From Maratus speciosus (lineage: Eukaryota > Arthropoda > Arachnida > Araneae > Salticidae), in contig OZ010792.1 of the NCBI GenBank assembly GCA_963932465.1, positions 513,655,100-513,719,099 of the forward strand: a DNA stretch of 64,000 nt, in the 5' to 3' direction. Under the pieces are notes generated by a model. That model had not been told where the DNA came from, did not search any database, and worked only from the letters and a program-made list of their open reading frames with translations. The translations under genes were made by a program, and so were the position numbers. Shown here piece by piece: positions 46,964 through 57,268 of the stretch. The first letter of the stretch is position 1, and each line of letters starts with the position of its first letter.

Positions 46964-48143
46964 CGCTATATCCTAACTTATTAGATTATCTAAATCTCAT
47001 TATACCAATAATAAATCATGAATGTAATCAATAATATATATATATTTCATGACAAACAAACTGGGTTTTTCTATGCTTGATTAGGAATTAAAGTTTTATA
47101 TAAACGAAAATTATCATTATTTCAAAGAAGCTGGCATTACCCAAAGCATCATGAAGCAATATTACATTTTACTGACAGAAATTTCAAGGAAATGATGCGT
47201 TAGACAAATATAATAAACGAAGGAAAAGAATTATTGCACTTAACAGATGTACAGAGGCCTTGATACAATTTATTTATCATCTGGTGTTTATAATAAATCA
47301 CCTAATTAAGGGTGAATGATTTCTTAAATTACTGTACTCTAAGATTTACGGTGTTTTAACACCTATCATGCCTTTATTAAAATTTATTACTATTCCGTAA
47401 TGTATTAAACACATTTTTTATGAGAAAATAAAATCAATTTTTAAAGAACTTTTTAGTCGAAGTTAATAATTCAGTTTTAATATTTAATTTTTTTTTTTTT
47501 AATTTAGGAGGCTATATTGTGTTTTCGTTCGCAAGAAATAAAAATTAAGATTTGGTAAAATTTTGACCATTTCTTAAGCTTCTACACTATCAGAACATTA
47601 AAAAGTGATGCGGGCCAACTTACCGCGCAATCGGGGCAGGTTGGCCCAAGCGACTTGGTGTCAATTTGAGCTCCTAAACTAATACTTATAGTTAATATTT
47701 TCAAGTTTTACTATTGCGACTTCTTCCTGAAAGTACACTGATAGTGGTAACATAAAAAGAAATTTAAAATGTTGAATTATAATTTTTTAAAAATTATTCG
47801 AAGAAAAAGCGGGCCAACTAGCCGCAGTCTACCCCTATATGAATACAAAGTTATGAATACATGGATTTTGACAATTTTGATAACCTTGCAGCAGACTCAG
47901 ATGACCCCGATTTTGATTATTGCTATTTTAAGAACATTTAATAAGCTTGAGATTATTTAATATGACATAAAGAACGTGTTTTGAATGTAAAATAAATGTA
48001 ACAAAGCTGTGCTCAATAATAAAGTACATATACTTTTTGACTCTATATTCATAAAACCTGCCGTAACTATGTAACAAATGATCGTAAAAAACACGGTAGA
48101 ACAACTTTAATATTTGGGGACTCATCGGATTTCTAGTGCCAAA
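46964..48143. repeat. Long dispersed repeat, copy 2 (~1.18 kb)
   Basis: Direct repeat of 33598-34776, nearly the same length, with scattered substitutions and small indels in A/T runs. Its right end meets the 166-bp duplicated segment (48137-48302) within the shared word TGCCAAA. Confidence 0.85.
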
Positions 48144-48302
48144 ACGAAGTTCTTTGCACATTTTCGTGAATCACCATCAGTTGTCGTATTTTACTCAATT
48201 TTTGGTCTATTTTACCTCTACTAATCTTTAAAATGATCGATGCGTATTAACTTTGGTTCAAAATTAACAATATATTTAAACAAGAAAGACAAATCATGCA
48301 TT
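48137..48302. repeat. 166-bp segment, second copy of 43128-43293
   Basis: Starts in the 7-bp word TGCCAAA that also ends copy 2 of the 1.18-kb repeat, and stops at 'catgcatt' before unrelated DNA. See the findings for the junction. Confidence 0.85.
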
Positions 48303-49615
48303 AAGCATAGATTATGAAACACTTTCCAACACTTCCTGAATGCTTTAACAAAACTTCGTTATTTATAGGGAAATAAGGTAAATAAGATAGCTAAGTAGAC
48401 ATTTTATAAAACGCATAAAACATTGGAAAAACTGATTTCAGCAATTACCACCCATAGCCAAACATGTATTCCAATTCTTTTGAACAGGCCTGTATTTGAT
48501 CTGTAGGTTGATATATAGACTATATAACGGGAAAATTTAGTTTAGCAAGAAAACGCATAACAGGTTGAAATTTCTCTTTCAGCAATTTATACTAATAGAT
48601 GGAAACATACTTGCATACTTTTGTACAGCCCTGCAGTTTACCTAATATATTTATTACACGCCACTATTTATCTAAAATTTAATTCAAACTGAAACACTCT
48701 TAAAATTACTAAAATCACATTTCCAGAAATTATTATCCATAGACGTCATGTATCCATAGACCATCATGTATCCAATTCTTTGCGTGACCCTGTATATCAT
48801 TTTATCTATATTCAACAAACATTTCTTAGTAAACTAAATTCAGGTCAGCGTAAAAATGCATAACTCATTTAAAACCCAACTTTAAGCAATTTACGCTCAT
48901 ACTCAGTAACCCTTACAAATTCTTTTCTGTAGCCCTGTATATGAATTATAGAATTTATACACACCATATAGTATGCAGTAAAACATAAAAGCGCATATCA
49001 TAAATAAAAATGCATTTCGAGCAATCATTGCTAATATACAGTACTTCGGATACAATATAGTATCTGAAATATTGTGTGTGTGCCTGCAAATGCTATGCAC
49101 TTCGTATTATACCTGAAATAACTTATACTAAAGCTCAGCGACGTATATCAATTTCATTATATATGAAATAGTTTAACATAATTCAAATACGCCGCAAACA
49201 ATACACCCTCCCCCCCCCCCCCCCTTCCATTATGTAAAGGAATTCTTTTGTGTGGCCCTGTAAATAAATAACTATTCGTTGCATCGCATATTCTACAGAA
49301 TGTACATTTTAGTGGACTTCTTAAATGCATTTCAATTTTACTATGTTTGAAAGAGTCTAACACCATTAAAAATCATTTAAAACGAATTTTTCCCATTGGC
49401 CGTAATGTAACGGAAAACTTTTGACTGTCCCTGTAAATGAACTAAACATGCTACAAACTTCATTTGCAATAGGGATCGTGTTATGGTAGAGGTCACTAAC
49501 ATCCAAAAATTTAAGAACGATCCGAGTACATTTACGAGAGTTAGAGCGCGGCTAGACGGACAGACAAACCGAAGTCATAAACACTTTTCAACTTTGTTGG
49601 AAAGTGTTAACAACA
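48303..49615 (-). repeat. Minus-strand array of ~150-190-bp degenerate units with hairpin head
   Basis: The complement of the plus-strand array at 25.9-27.0 kb: 'CCCTGTA' unit cores occur near 48490, 48630, 48787, 48932, 49255 and 49430. The head lies at 49540-49613: 'gacggacagacaaaccg', then 'aacacttttcaac' and 'gttggaaagtgtt', which form a tight hairpin. A C-run is at 49209-49224. Non-coding. Confidence 0.65.
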
Positions 49616-49762
49616 ATCTTGATACGCACAACAGCAAATCTGTGCATGCATTTTAAATGTTGGATTATTAAGGACTTCAAATTAGTAATAAAGTATATTA
49701 ACACATGAATTTTTATTGAAAATTACGTTTTTTGCCAGTTTATTTATACATACATACTAATA

Positions 49763-51396
49763 TAATAAAGAAGTAACGTTTGTGTGTTTAGTTTTTGTAG
49801 GGAGTAATCTCTGGAACTACCAAACCGATTTCATAATTAATGGCGGCAAAATGCTGGTGACCATCTCTGCTCCACATAGGGTGCATTTTATGTCAGTAAC
49901 AACCCCAAAGGGGGTGTAGGAGTAAAAAACGTTCTAAAATTGAGATTTCTGTGATATTGTTGGGGATAGAAATTTGAAATGTTGTGTGTTACTTACTTTT
50001 AAGGTGCAAATACTTGCTATAAAAGGTTAAATTTTAAAAAAATCGAATTTTGAAAAGGTGAAATGAGTCGAAAACTTTCTAAAAAAGTTCTAAATTACAA
50101 TTCTTTCGAAAAGTTAGGGCTAGAAACTTAAATTTTGGCATAACTGTTACTTTAGAGACGTAACATTTCTCTCAGAGTTTTTTTTTTTTTTTATTCCAAA
50201 TTTAAAAGGATGCAGAATCAAAAAACGTTCTAAAATTGCGATTTATGTGAAACAATTGGTATAGAAGCTTGGAGTTTGGCATGGCGGTTACTTTTAAGAT
50301 GTAAATGCTTGCTAAGAACAGTTTCTAGAAAATTCAAAATTTGAAAAGGAGAAAAAACGGAAAACCTACTAAAAACTTCTAAATTACGATTTGTTTGTAA
50401 CTGTTTGGGGCTAGAAACTTTAAATATGGCATGGCTGTTACTTTAGTGCACTTATTCTAGACTTGACGTGAAATGAGCGGGAAACGTTTTAAATTTTGAT
50501 TTATTTAACATTGTTAGGAATAAAAACTTAAAACTTGACATATCTTACGTTTAAGACGTAAATGACCGAAAAGAACAGTTTTTACGAAATTCGAAATTTA
50601 AACGACTGCAGAAGAATAAGTCTAGAATTACTGTAGTAAATGCTCCCACAGAATAGCTTTTTTTTTTTTTTTTTTTTTTTTAAATCGAAATTTAAAAGTG
50701 TACAGGAACAAAAAATGTTCTATAGAAGCTTGGAATTTGGTACGGTGGTTACTTCTAAGATGTAAAAACTCGCTAAAAACGTAAAAAAAAAAAAAAAAAA
50801 AAAAAAAAATCGAAATTGAAAAGAGTAAAATGAGTAGAAAATGTTTTAACTGAAATTTATTTGGAATTGTTAGGCTTAGAAACTTGAAATTTAGCATAGT
50901 GGTTATTTTAAGATGTGGATGCTCCGTATAAACAGTTTATTAAAAATTCGAAATTTAAAGTCGTGAAATGAGCGGGAAACGTTTTAAATTTTGATTTATT
51001 TAACATTGTTAGGAATAAAAACTTAAAACTTGACATATCTTACGTTTAAGACGTAAATGACCGAAAAGAAGTTTTTACGAAATTCGAAATTTAAACGACT
51101 GCAGAAGAATAAGTCTAGAAACTTGAAATTTGGCATGGTGGTTATTTTTTAAATGTAAGGGCTTATTAAATAACAGTTTCTAAAATATTCAAAATTAAAA
51201 GGATGAAAAGAGAAGAAAACATTCTAAAAATATCTTAAACATATTATTAATTTAAAATTATTAGGAATAGAAGCTTTGATATTCGACATGGCTGTTACTT
51301 TACAGCAGGGCTCAAAATGTACCGGAGCATTCTGGTTCATGAAATTATGGTAAATATCGTTATGGTTCGAGAAATTATGAAAACATATGTTTTATA
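49763..51396 (+). repeat. Diverged tandem-repeat element, left part
   Basis: Starts with 'tactaatataataaagaag' and 'tgtgtgtttagtttttgtag', similar to known Helitron-type 5' starts but not diagnostic. Units of about 200-250 bp recur with 'agaaacttgaaatttggcat', 'gtggttacttttaagatg' and 'aaaattcaaaatttgaaaag'. A ~155-bp block at 50470-50626 is repeated almost exactly at 50965-51119. The element is interrupted by 51397-53984 and resumes afterwards. Confidence 0.55.
50470..51119 (+). repeat. Pair of ~155-bp near-identical direct repeats
   Basis: 50470-50626 and 50965-51119 agree almost completely ('tgagcgggaaacgtttta', 'acttgacatatcttacg', 'acgactgcagaagaataag'), apart from a small deletion ('aacag' lost in the second). 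They are far more alike than the other units of the host array, pointing to a recent local duplication of about 495 bp. Poly-T and poly-A tracts lie between. Confidence 0.8.
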
Positions 51397-52856
51397 CAGG
51401 GTAGATGTGCCAGTAATGGACAACCTTCAATGTTTTTAGCTTATAAAAAAATAACCAATAAAAATTTAGCTTTTATTTTTTTTTCATACCTCCCCCTTGC
51501 ATATTTAATAATCTTGCATTATTCTTGACACTCTTAATCAAACCAATCAGGAAACAGAAAATAATGTTTCGAAGTTCCACTGTTTTTCAGTGAAAGTCTT
51601 AATGAACATGCTAAGAGCATTTAATAAAAAACTTTGAATTTTATATACTAATAGCCATTTATAAAATTTCATTTATTTTTAAGGTTTTAAGAAAGGACGT
51701 TAATACTGGGATGCTTAATTAGTCATTTTCCAGTAACGGACACCCAATGGAAACATTGCTAAAAATGTAATTTCAGTAATGTTTATACTGCATAAAATAT
51801 TTCGACTTAACTGAAAACCTAAATAATCAAATTTAATTTTTAAATTACACTTACGAAAATATAACAACATCAAAACTTATAAATAGCTGCTTTTAAGTTA
51901 TTTTATGTGGTTAATAAAATTTCATTTTTTTTTTAATGTATATATCTCTGCTTTTCATTTCATAATCGGGCAATCAAATCAGTCACGAAACAGAAAATAT
52001 TGTTTAAGGGCACAGTCAAAGAGGGGCTCATAGGGCTTAATCCCTCCCCATTAAAAAAAAAAGTTACAGAAGTCGTTAAAAATCTATTTTCTGTCTTAAA
52101 TGTTTGCTTATTCATCTCTGACAAATAAATATTGTAATATTAATGAAAGTTATAGCAATCATGAAACTAGTAAATCTGTAGATCAGCGGCCTCAAACATC
52201 AGCTCTATAGTTTTATTTCGAAGATATTTTATTTAGTAATTAAAATATTCAACACACAGTATCATTTCTTTCATATTTGTAATATTAATTATTACAAGTA
52301 ATGTATCAAGTAATCTTTGGAAGTTTAATTGTTAAAAATAGTGAGACGAAGCTATACACTAATAGTCCAAAACTTTATTATTATTATTACCTTTTAAATC
52401 CCCCACTATCTCAATAATTTGATAGCTGTAATTGCCTGATATTTAGTATTTTAAACTATCCATCTAAAATAATTAAAACATCGATCTTCTGATAATTACA
52501 ATAATTGATGCAAACAGTGAATGATTATTACAAATATTTTATTAATTAGTGGTATCCTAACTGTTAAATTTATTTGAAAATAACTATTTTGTTTCATTAA
52601 TATGCTTTCATTAAATTCTGGTTCTAAATACAGTCATAAAAACAATTATATTTATTGCTTTTTATGGGGTGTCCATTACTGGCATTTTAAGTGTTTTGAT
52701 ATATTTCTGTTATTTACAATTAAATTTTGATTCATATTGAGAAATGAGACTATGAGAATGGTTAAATAGTGTTGATAGATTAATATAATATTGAAAAAAC
52801 TGGAATATAATAATTATAGCTATTAATTAAAAACAATTTTTAAAGAAATTTCTTAA

Positions 52857-53217
52857 GGGTTCAGGTCACTCAGTTTCGGAATTCTTCTCCGAAATGTTAA
52901 GTCTATGGACTTTTGATGCATTCGTATATTTAAAATATCTTCTCGGGAAATTCATATTTTCGACATCTTTTTTCTGTGTACTCTTCTTGAAGGATGTCTC
53001 CTTTTTTTCTTAGTTTTCAAAATATTTCTGTGTAAAATATACTTTAGAAATATTCCGAGAACTAAGAAAAAAAGAGACATCTTTTAGGAAGTGCACACAA
53101 AAAATAGAAGTTAAAAATATTAATTTTCCGAGGAGATATTTTAAATATACGAATGCATCAAATGCCCATAGACTTTACATTAGTGAGGGGAAATCAGAAG
53201 CTGAGTGACCAGCACCC
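52857..53217. mobile_element. Palindromic TTAA-target MITE (361 bp)
   Basis: Ends GGGT(T/G)C(A/T)GGTCACTCAG are inverted, with similarity extending about 170 bp per arm ('gttaagtctatgg', 'tgcattcgtatatttaaa', 'gatgtctccttttttt'). TTAA flanks both sides (52853-52856 and 53218-53221). A half copy is at 3074-3250. Confidence 0.85.
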
Positions 53218-53221
53218 TTAA

Positions 53222-53951
53222 GGGAACCGGCTAAGCGAAATTCAACCAAAAAATCGATTTTTACTTTTTTATATCATAAAATAGTTTAAACTTTTATCTT
53301 TTCAACGATATATTACACATGTTTACATATTAAAAAAAAGTGTTCGATTTTTTTTCATTTTTTCTAAGAGCACTTCACAGCAGTGGGCTACTTTTTTTAA
53401 ATTCAGATTTCTTGATTGGCACCACTTTTCTGAAGTGGTAAAACTCCCATTGTTTTCGCCTTAATTAATATGTTATTAAATAAGATGAATTTTACTATTT
53501 CAAAAAAATTGGTGCCAATTAAGGAATCAGAATTAAAAAAAAAAAGTAGTCCACTAGCAATACTGCTTCACAGCTTTAATTGACTTTTTCTCAAAACTTC
53601 GATTGTTCAAGTTTGTGTTCCTTTTTTTCAATATCTATTAAATTTAAGAACTCAGATTTTTCTAAATACTTATGCTATAGTGCATACTTTAACACAGGGA
53701 TTTAATGATTTGCTGATAATTATTTATTCTAGGCAATGAAATCTTGCAAAAAATTCTAATTTAAAAATGTCTTTCGATAAATAATTAATTTTCAGTTTCA
53801 CTTAGAAAGAAAATGGTATATTAAAATATGTAAAGCATGTTATTCAAACTACTTTAAAAAATCTAGACCTCTATCTTTCACCATTTCTGAGAAAAAGGTA
53901 CATAAAGTTGGTGTACTTTAACATGGCCGAGATAGAGATTACCCGGTCCCT
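53222..53951. mobile_element. Second TTAA-target element, abutting the first
   Basis: Begins GGGAACCGGCTAAG right after the shared TTAA at 53218-53221 and ends with the inverse of AGGGACCGGGTAA before TTAA at 53952-53955. The interior (53340-53580) contains an inverted pair ('attcagatttcttgattgg...' versus '...ccaattaaggaatcagaat') around 53465. Non-coding. Confidence 0.7.
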
Positions 53952-53984
53952 TTAAGGGTGTCCATTACTGGCACATCTACCCTA

Positions 53985-54370
53985 TATAGCTTATTGTGCT
54001 CGCTAACTTTTCTTTATTATTTAGAATCTCGAAAGCATTTTTTAAATTGTTTTTGTATGGTTAGAAATGAATGTCAATATTTTCAAAAAATATTTTTAGT
54101 CAACAATAGTTTTGAAACAGGGTTCAGGTTCGTGGATTTTTCAATTTTGTGTCCTTCAAGACGTAATTGCACCCAAAGAATAGTTTTTAAAAATTTCGAA
54201 ATTTAAAAGTGTACAGGAGCAAAAAACATTGTAAAATTGCGATTCTGTGATTTAGTTGATATAGAAGATTGGAATTCGGCATGGTGGTTACTTTTAAGAT
54301 GTAAAAGGTTACTAAGAGTGGTTTCTAGAAAAATCATCACTTCAAATAAAAATGAAATTAATGGAAAACC
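53985..54370 (+). repeat. Right part of the interrupted diverged tandem-repeat element
   Basis: From about 54160 the units seen at 49.8-51.3 kb resume ('cgaaatttaaaagtgtacagg', 'gaattcggcatggtggttac'). The element is cut again at about 54370 by the Penelope-like 3' end. Confidence 0.55.
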
Positions 54371-54440
54371 TTCAAAGTATACATAGTAAAAAGCAGAAAA
54401 ACCAACGTTTAAAATGCACAAATAACATATGAAAAGCAGC

Positions 54441-54480
54441 AAACAGCTGTTTCGAATCTACTAGCGAGATTCTTCTTCAG
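54441..54480 (-). ncRNA. Candidate hammerhead ribozyme of the Penelope-like element
   Basis: Minus strand: CTGAAGA, one A, a perfect 6-bp hairpin stem (GAATCT...AGATTC, 7-base loop), GAAA, then the self-complementary CAGCTG, then TTT. GCA just before and TGC just after could close stem I. This fits CUGANGA / stem II / GAAA / short stem III / NUH with one extra unpaired base before stem II. Hammerheads at Penelope-like 3' ends are established; whether this one cleaves is unknown. Confidence 0.45.
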
Positions 54481-54671
54481 TGCAAAAGGAACAGCGTGCT
54501 AGAAAAAGCAAGGCTGAGCAAAATCATAGAGAGAGACGCGCTGGCTTTTATACTCTACGCGGGTGGCGAAGGCGCCGAAACAACCAATGAGAGAGAAGCA
54601 GTGGAAACGACTGGGTGGACAAGTAGCGACATCTACCGGAGAAGTAGAGAAAAGAAACCAAAAAAGGGGAA

Positions 54672-55148
54672 TTAAATTAACGCTTTCCAAATACTTGGAA
54701 AATCTGTAGTACTAGATAAGTCATTGACTAAAGAGTGAGAATTTTTAATGATATAGTAAGCTTCCCAAAAATCAAGATCAAGGTTAGAAGAACATTTTTG
54801 GATAATGATGGCTGATGAAAAATCGAACCTATGTTGAGAAGACCAAGAATGTTGAGCAATAGAAGAACGTTTGAGCTCCTGATTTTTAACATAACCTTCA
54901 TGCTCTTTTAAACGAAATCTAAGAGCACGTTTAGTCTGACCAATATAAGAAAGACCACACTGGCAAGAGATCTGGTAAATGCCCCAATTATCTAGGCGAT
55001 CAACGGGGTGTTTGAGATTTGAAAAAGGGATTTTATTAATAGGAGAAAAAATAACTTTAAAATCAAACCTTCTTAGGATTTTAGCAACTTGCTGACTGAT
55101 TTTAGGAAAAAATGGTAATACAACTGAAGTATTAGAGTTAGAATCCAA
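54672..55148 (-). pseudogene. GIY-YIG endonuclease domain of a Penelope-like element (5'-truncated ORF)
   Basis: A 158-codon open frame. Residues 11-25 (L-P-F-F-P-K-I-S...) are the linker that follows the reverse transcriptase in Penelope-like proteins. Then W-G-I-Y (55-58), C-Q-C-G (62-65), Y-I-G-Q-T (68-72), R-L-K-E-H with Arg79, His100, and F-W-E-A with Glu129: the GIY-YIG core with its catalytic Arg and Glu plus the Cys pair typical of this group. The domain is complete and open to its natural stop (54672-54674). There is no ATG at the left edge and no reverse transcriptase, so it is a dead fragment, though the endonuclease looks well preserved. Confidence 0.88.
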
Positions 55149-55245
55149 CTCTAATACTTAATAATATAGAGTATAAATGGTATACAACTGAAGTATTAGA
55201 GTTGGAATCCAACTCTAATACTTCAGTTGTATTACCATTTTTTCC
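55127..55245. repeat. Twin hairpins at the truncated 5' edge of the Penelope-like element
   Basis: Hairpin 1: AAGTATTAGAGTT at 55127-55139 pairs with 55147-55159. Hairpin 2: about 55176-55204 pairs with 55211-55239 ('aactgaagtattagagttgg' around AATCC). Both are built from the first codons of the endonuclease fragment, repeated and inverted; the plus-oriented copy leaves the element sequence at about 55246. Confidence 0.85.
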
Positions 55246-56981
55246 TATTTTACCAATTTTACAGATTCTATATGTATACAAATATAATACTAATTTGTAA
55301 AAATTTCAACCTTGATTTAAAAATATCTGAAAAAGACTTTCATACTTTATAAAAAATGCAAATCAAAAATAGTCAACACTTTAATATTATAAAAGCATTT
55401 CAGCAAACTAATAATAGTGGAATAATATACTTAAAATTGTATTAAAAAAGTACAAAATTATTATGAATTAAAATCAAGGGGAAAAAAATTAAATTAAGAA
55501 GAAAAAAAATTCTTAAAAACAGCAGACATTGAATAACTTTTTAATTGTGAAACCATGGCATTAACAAAGGATTTGAAGTCTTGTCAATAACTTTCGACGT
55601 ACAATACTTAGATAATATGCTTTTGTGTAAAATATGTTTCTGATAATCTGGACCATACATGATCATTACTGCAGCTTTTAATAGTTTCCTAACTGATTTA
55701 TGTCCAGATGGAGGTCCATTTGAATATACAAACATTCGTTTGTCAGTAGTACATAGAGATGTGCCATCTCCATCTCCACCTTTCGGAAATTTTATCAATT
55801 TTAGATCCCCATGATTCACATATGGCTTCAGAGATTAGGATAGATAACATTTTAGTGAAAAAATTGATAAAATTTGGAATCTCTGTTTTTAAAGATGTTA
55901 CTGCATGTTTCAATATATTCTTAATTTGAAATATTGTATCACCACCACCAAATATTGTATAAAACAGTAACACAGGGGTTGATAACAATGATAAGATCGC
56001 AGAGAAGTTGCAGAAAGCAAGACAACATCAAGGAAGCAAGGAATAGCAATAACTACGATAGTACGAAAAGAAGCACATAGCCATTGGCGAAAATCTAAAC
56101 CAGAATTTGTAAGCCAATACAATTTAAAATAGATAAAAACTTCAAATTTGGCTTTAAAAAAAAGCTAAACTGGCAACACTGAATGCCTCGCAATAAGCAA
56201 GCTAGGCCAAACTCAGATTTCTCTTCTCATATAAGATGTACGCCAAACCGATTTCACTACCGACAAAAGCTTCTCGGAATCTCTCTCTGGATCTTGAGTT
56301 GACCGAGAATGAAATCCGAAAGTTGCCAATAAAGGGATCACTGCCAAAAAAGACATCCTTTTGGCAATGAAAGAGCGAAAACATGTTGGATTCAAAATCT
56401 GGCTATCTTTCCTCTGGGCCTAAATTGCTCCTTTGTAACACATGCAAAAAGCTTGTGGCTGGGAGAATCTGAGAAGGAGAAAGAATGAACCACAGAGAAA
56501 CATTTTATATTAGCGTGCACCTTCGTCTTTCAATTCTCACTGGAAGGATCGAATCATGTACTACCCACCCCCCTCCCTGAAACAAAAACAAATTTTTAGC
56601 GTGTCGACATCTGGCTACTTTCCACCCCCCCCCCCTTTTTAAAAAGTTATCTGCCATAATTGTTCTGCGACGCACGTCACACTTTTTAGCATGTCCTGCG
56701 TTTGGTGAGGTGCGATCTGGCTAAATCGCTGAACAAAAATCTTAAACATAAAATTAATTTGATGGTCATTACAATATAGTCCTTGTTGCATTTTGTGCAC
56801 ATGAAAAAAGGGAGAGAAAAAAAATCCATGAAATTGGTTCATTCATTGCACCAAAATCAAATTTGGCAGTTCAATGATTATTATAACTGAGACATTGTAA
56901 AACATTTAAACAAACATGACTAATTAGCAGAAAACATGGAACAAATTATTTGAGACTATATCATAATTAATGCAAAAGTGC
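55246..56981. other. Intergenic DNA with an unassigned decayed reading frame
   Basis: Minus-strand frames at 55988-55743 and 55819-55541 overlap and may form one broken coding sequence (I-L-K-H-A-V-T-S-L-K..., then L-I-K-F-P-K-G-G-D-G-D and M-F-V-Y-S-N-G-P-P-S-G-H-K), but I recognise no family. The rest (56100-56980) has no structure beyond a C-run near 56627-56635. Confidence 0.35.
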
Positions 56982-57130
56982 TACTTGGCAATTACTTTTA
57001 TATTTTATTTATACCACTATTTCCAAACAGTAATTCTTAGTTTTATTCAATATATGCAAGAGAAATTTAACATGAAGGTTACCATTTGGGAATAGTGGTA
57101 TGGATAAAATAATAGTTGCCAGTGGGATAT
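56982..57130. repeat. Small foldback MITE (~150 bp)
   Basis: 'ttggcaattacttttatatt' and 'ataccactatttccaaa' on the left are inverted on the right ('ggaatagtggtat', 'taatagttgccag'). Arms about 55 bp, loop about 35 bp. No coding. Confidence 0.65.
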
Positions 57131-57268
57131 TACTTTTAATAGGCATCATATTAAATGGATCTCACTATAATCAGATGAATATATGAGAAATGTAACAAGT
57201 GATTCAAGTTATCAAAATAATTTTGATAAATGGTAATCACAGTTTCCTTATTTACCAAGAAATATATG

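Larger units (their letters stand above)
51397..53984. mobile_element. TA-flanked TIR element carrying two TTAA MITEs
   Basis: The left end CAGGGTAGATGTGCCAGTAA (51397, after TA) is inverted at the right end (53957-53984, last base changed), 25 of about 26 positions agreeing. Inner copies of the same words occur at 51735 and 52670. Two MITEs sit near the right end at one TTAA. Without them the element is about 1.5 kb. No transposase frame. Confidence 0.75.
54371..55148 (-). mobile_element. Penelope-like element, 5'-truncated (endonuclease and 3' end)
   Basis: Holds the GIY-YIG coding fragment (54672-55148), a ~230-bp GC-richer 3' part, the hammerhead-like motif at 54441-54480, and a terminal stretch reading (minus) 'tgcttttcatatgttattt', 'aacgttggtttttctgc'. 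The reverse transcriptase region expected upstream is missing; 55127-55245 shows hairpins built from the truncated 5' edge. Confidence 0.8.

Noticed and set aside
50628..50897. 89-codon frame with Phe/Lys runs
   Set aside because: Generated by poly-T and poly-A tracts in a non-coding tandem repeat.
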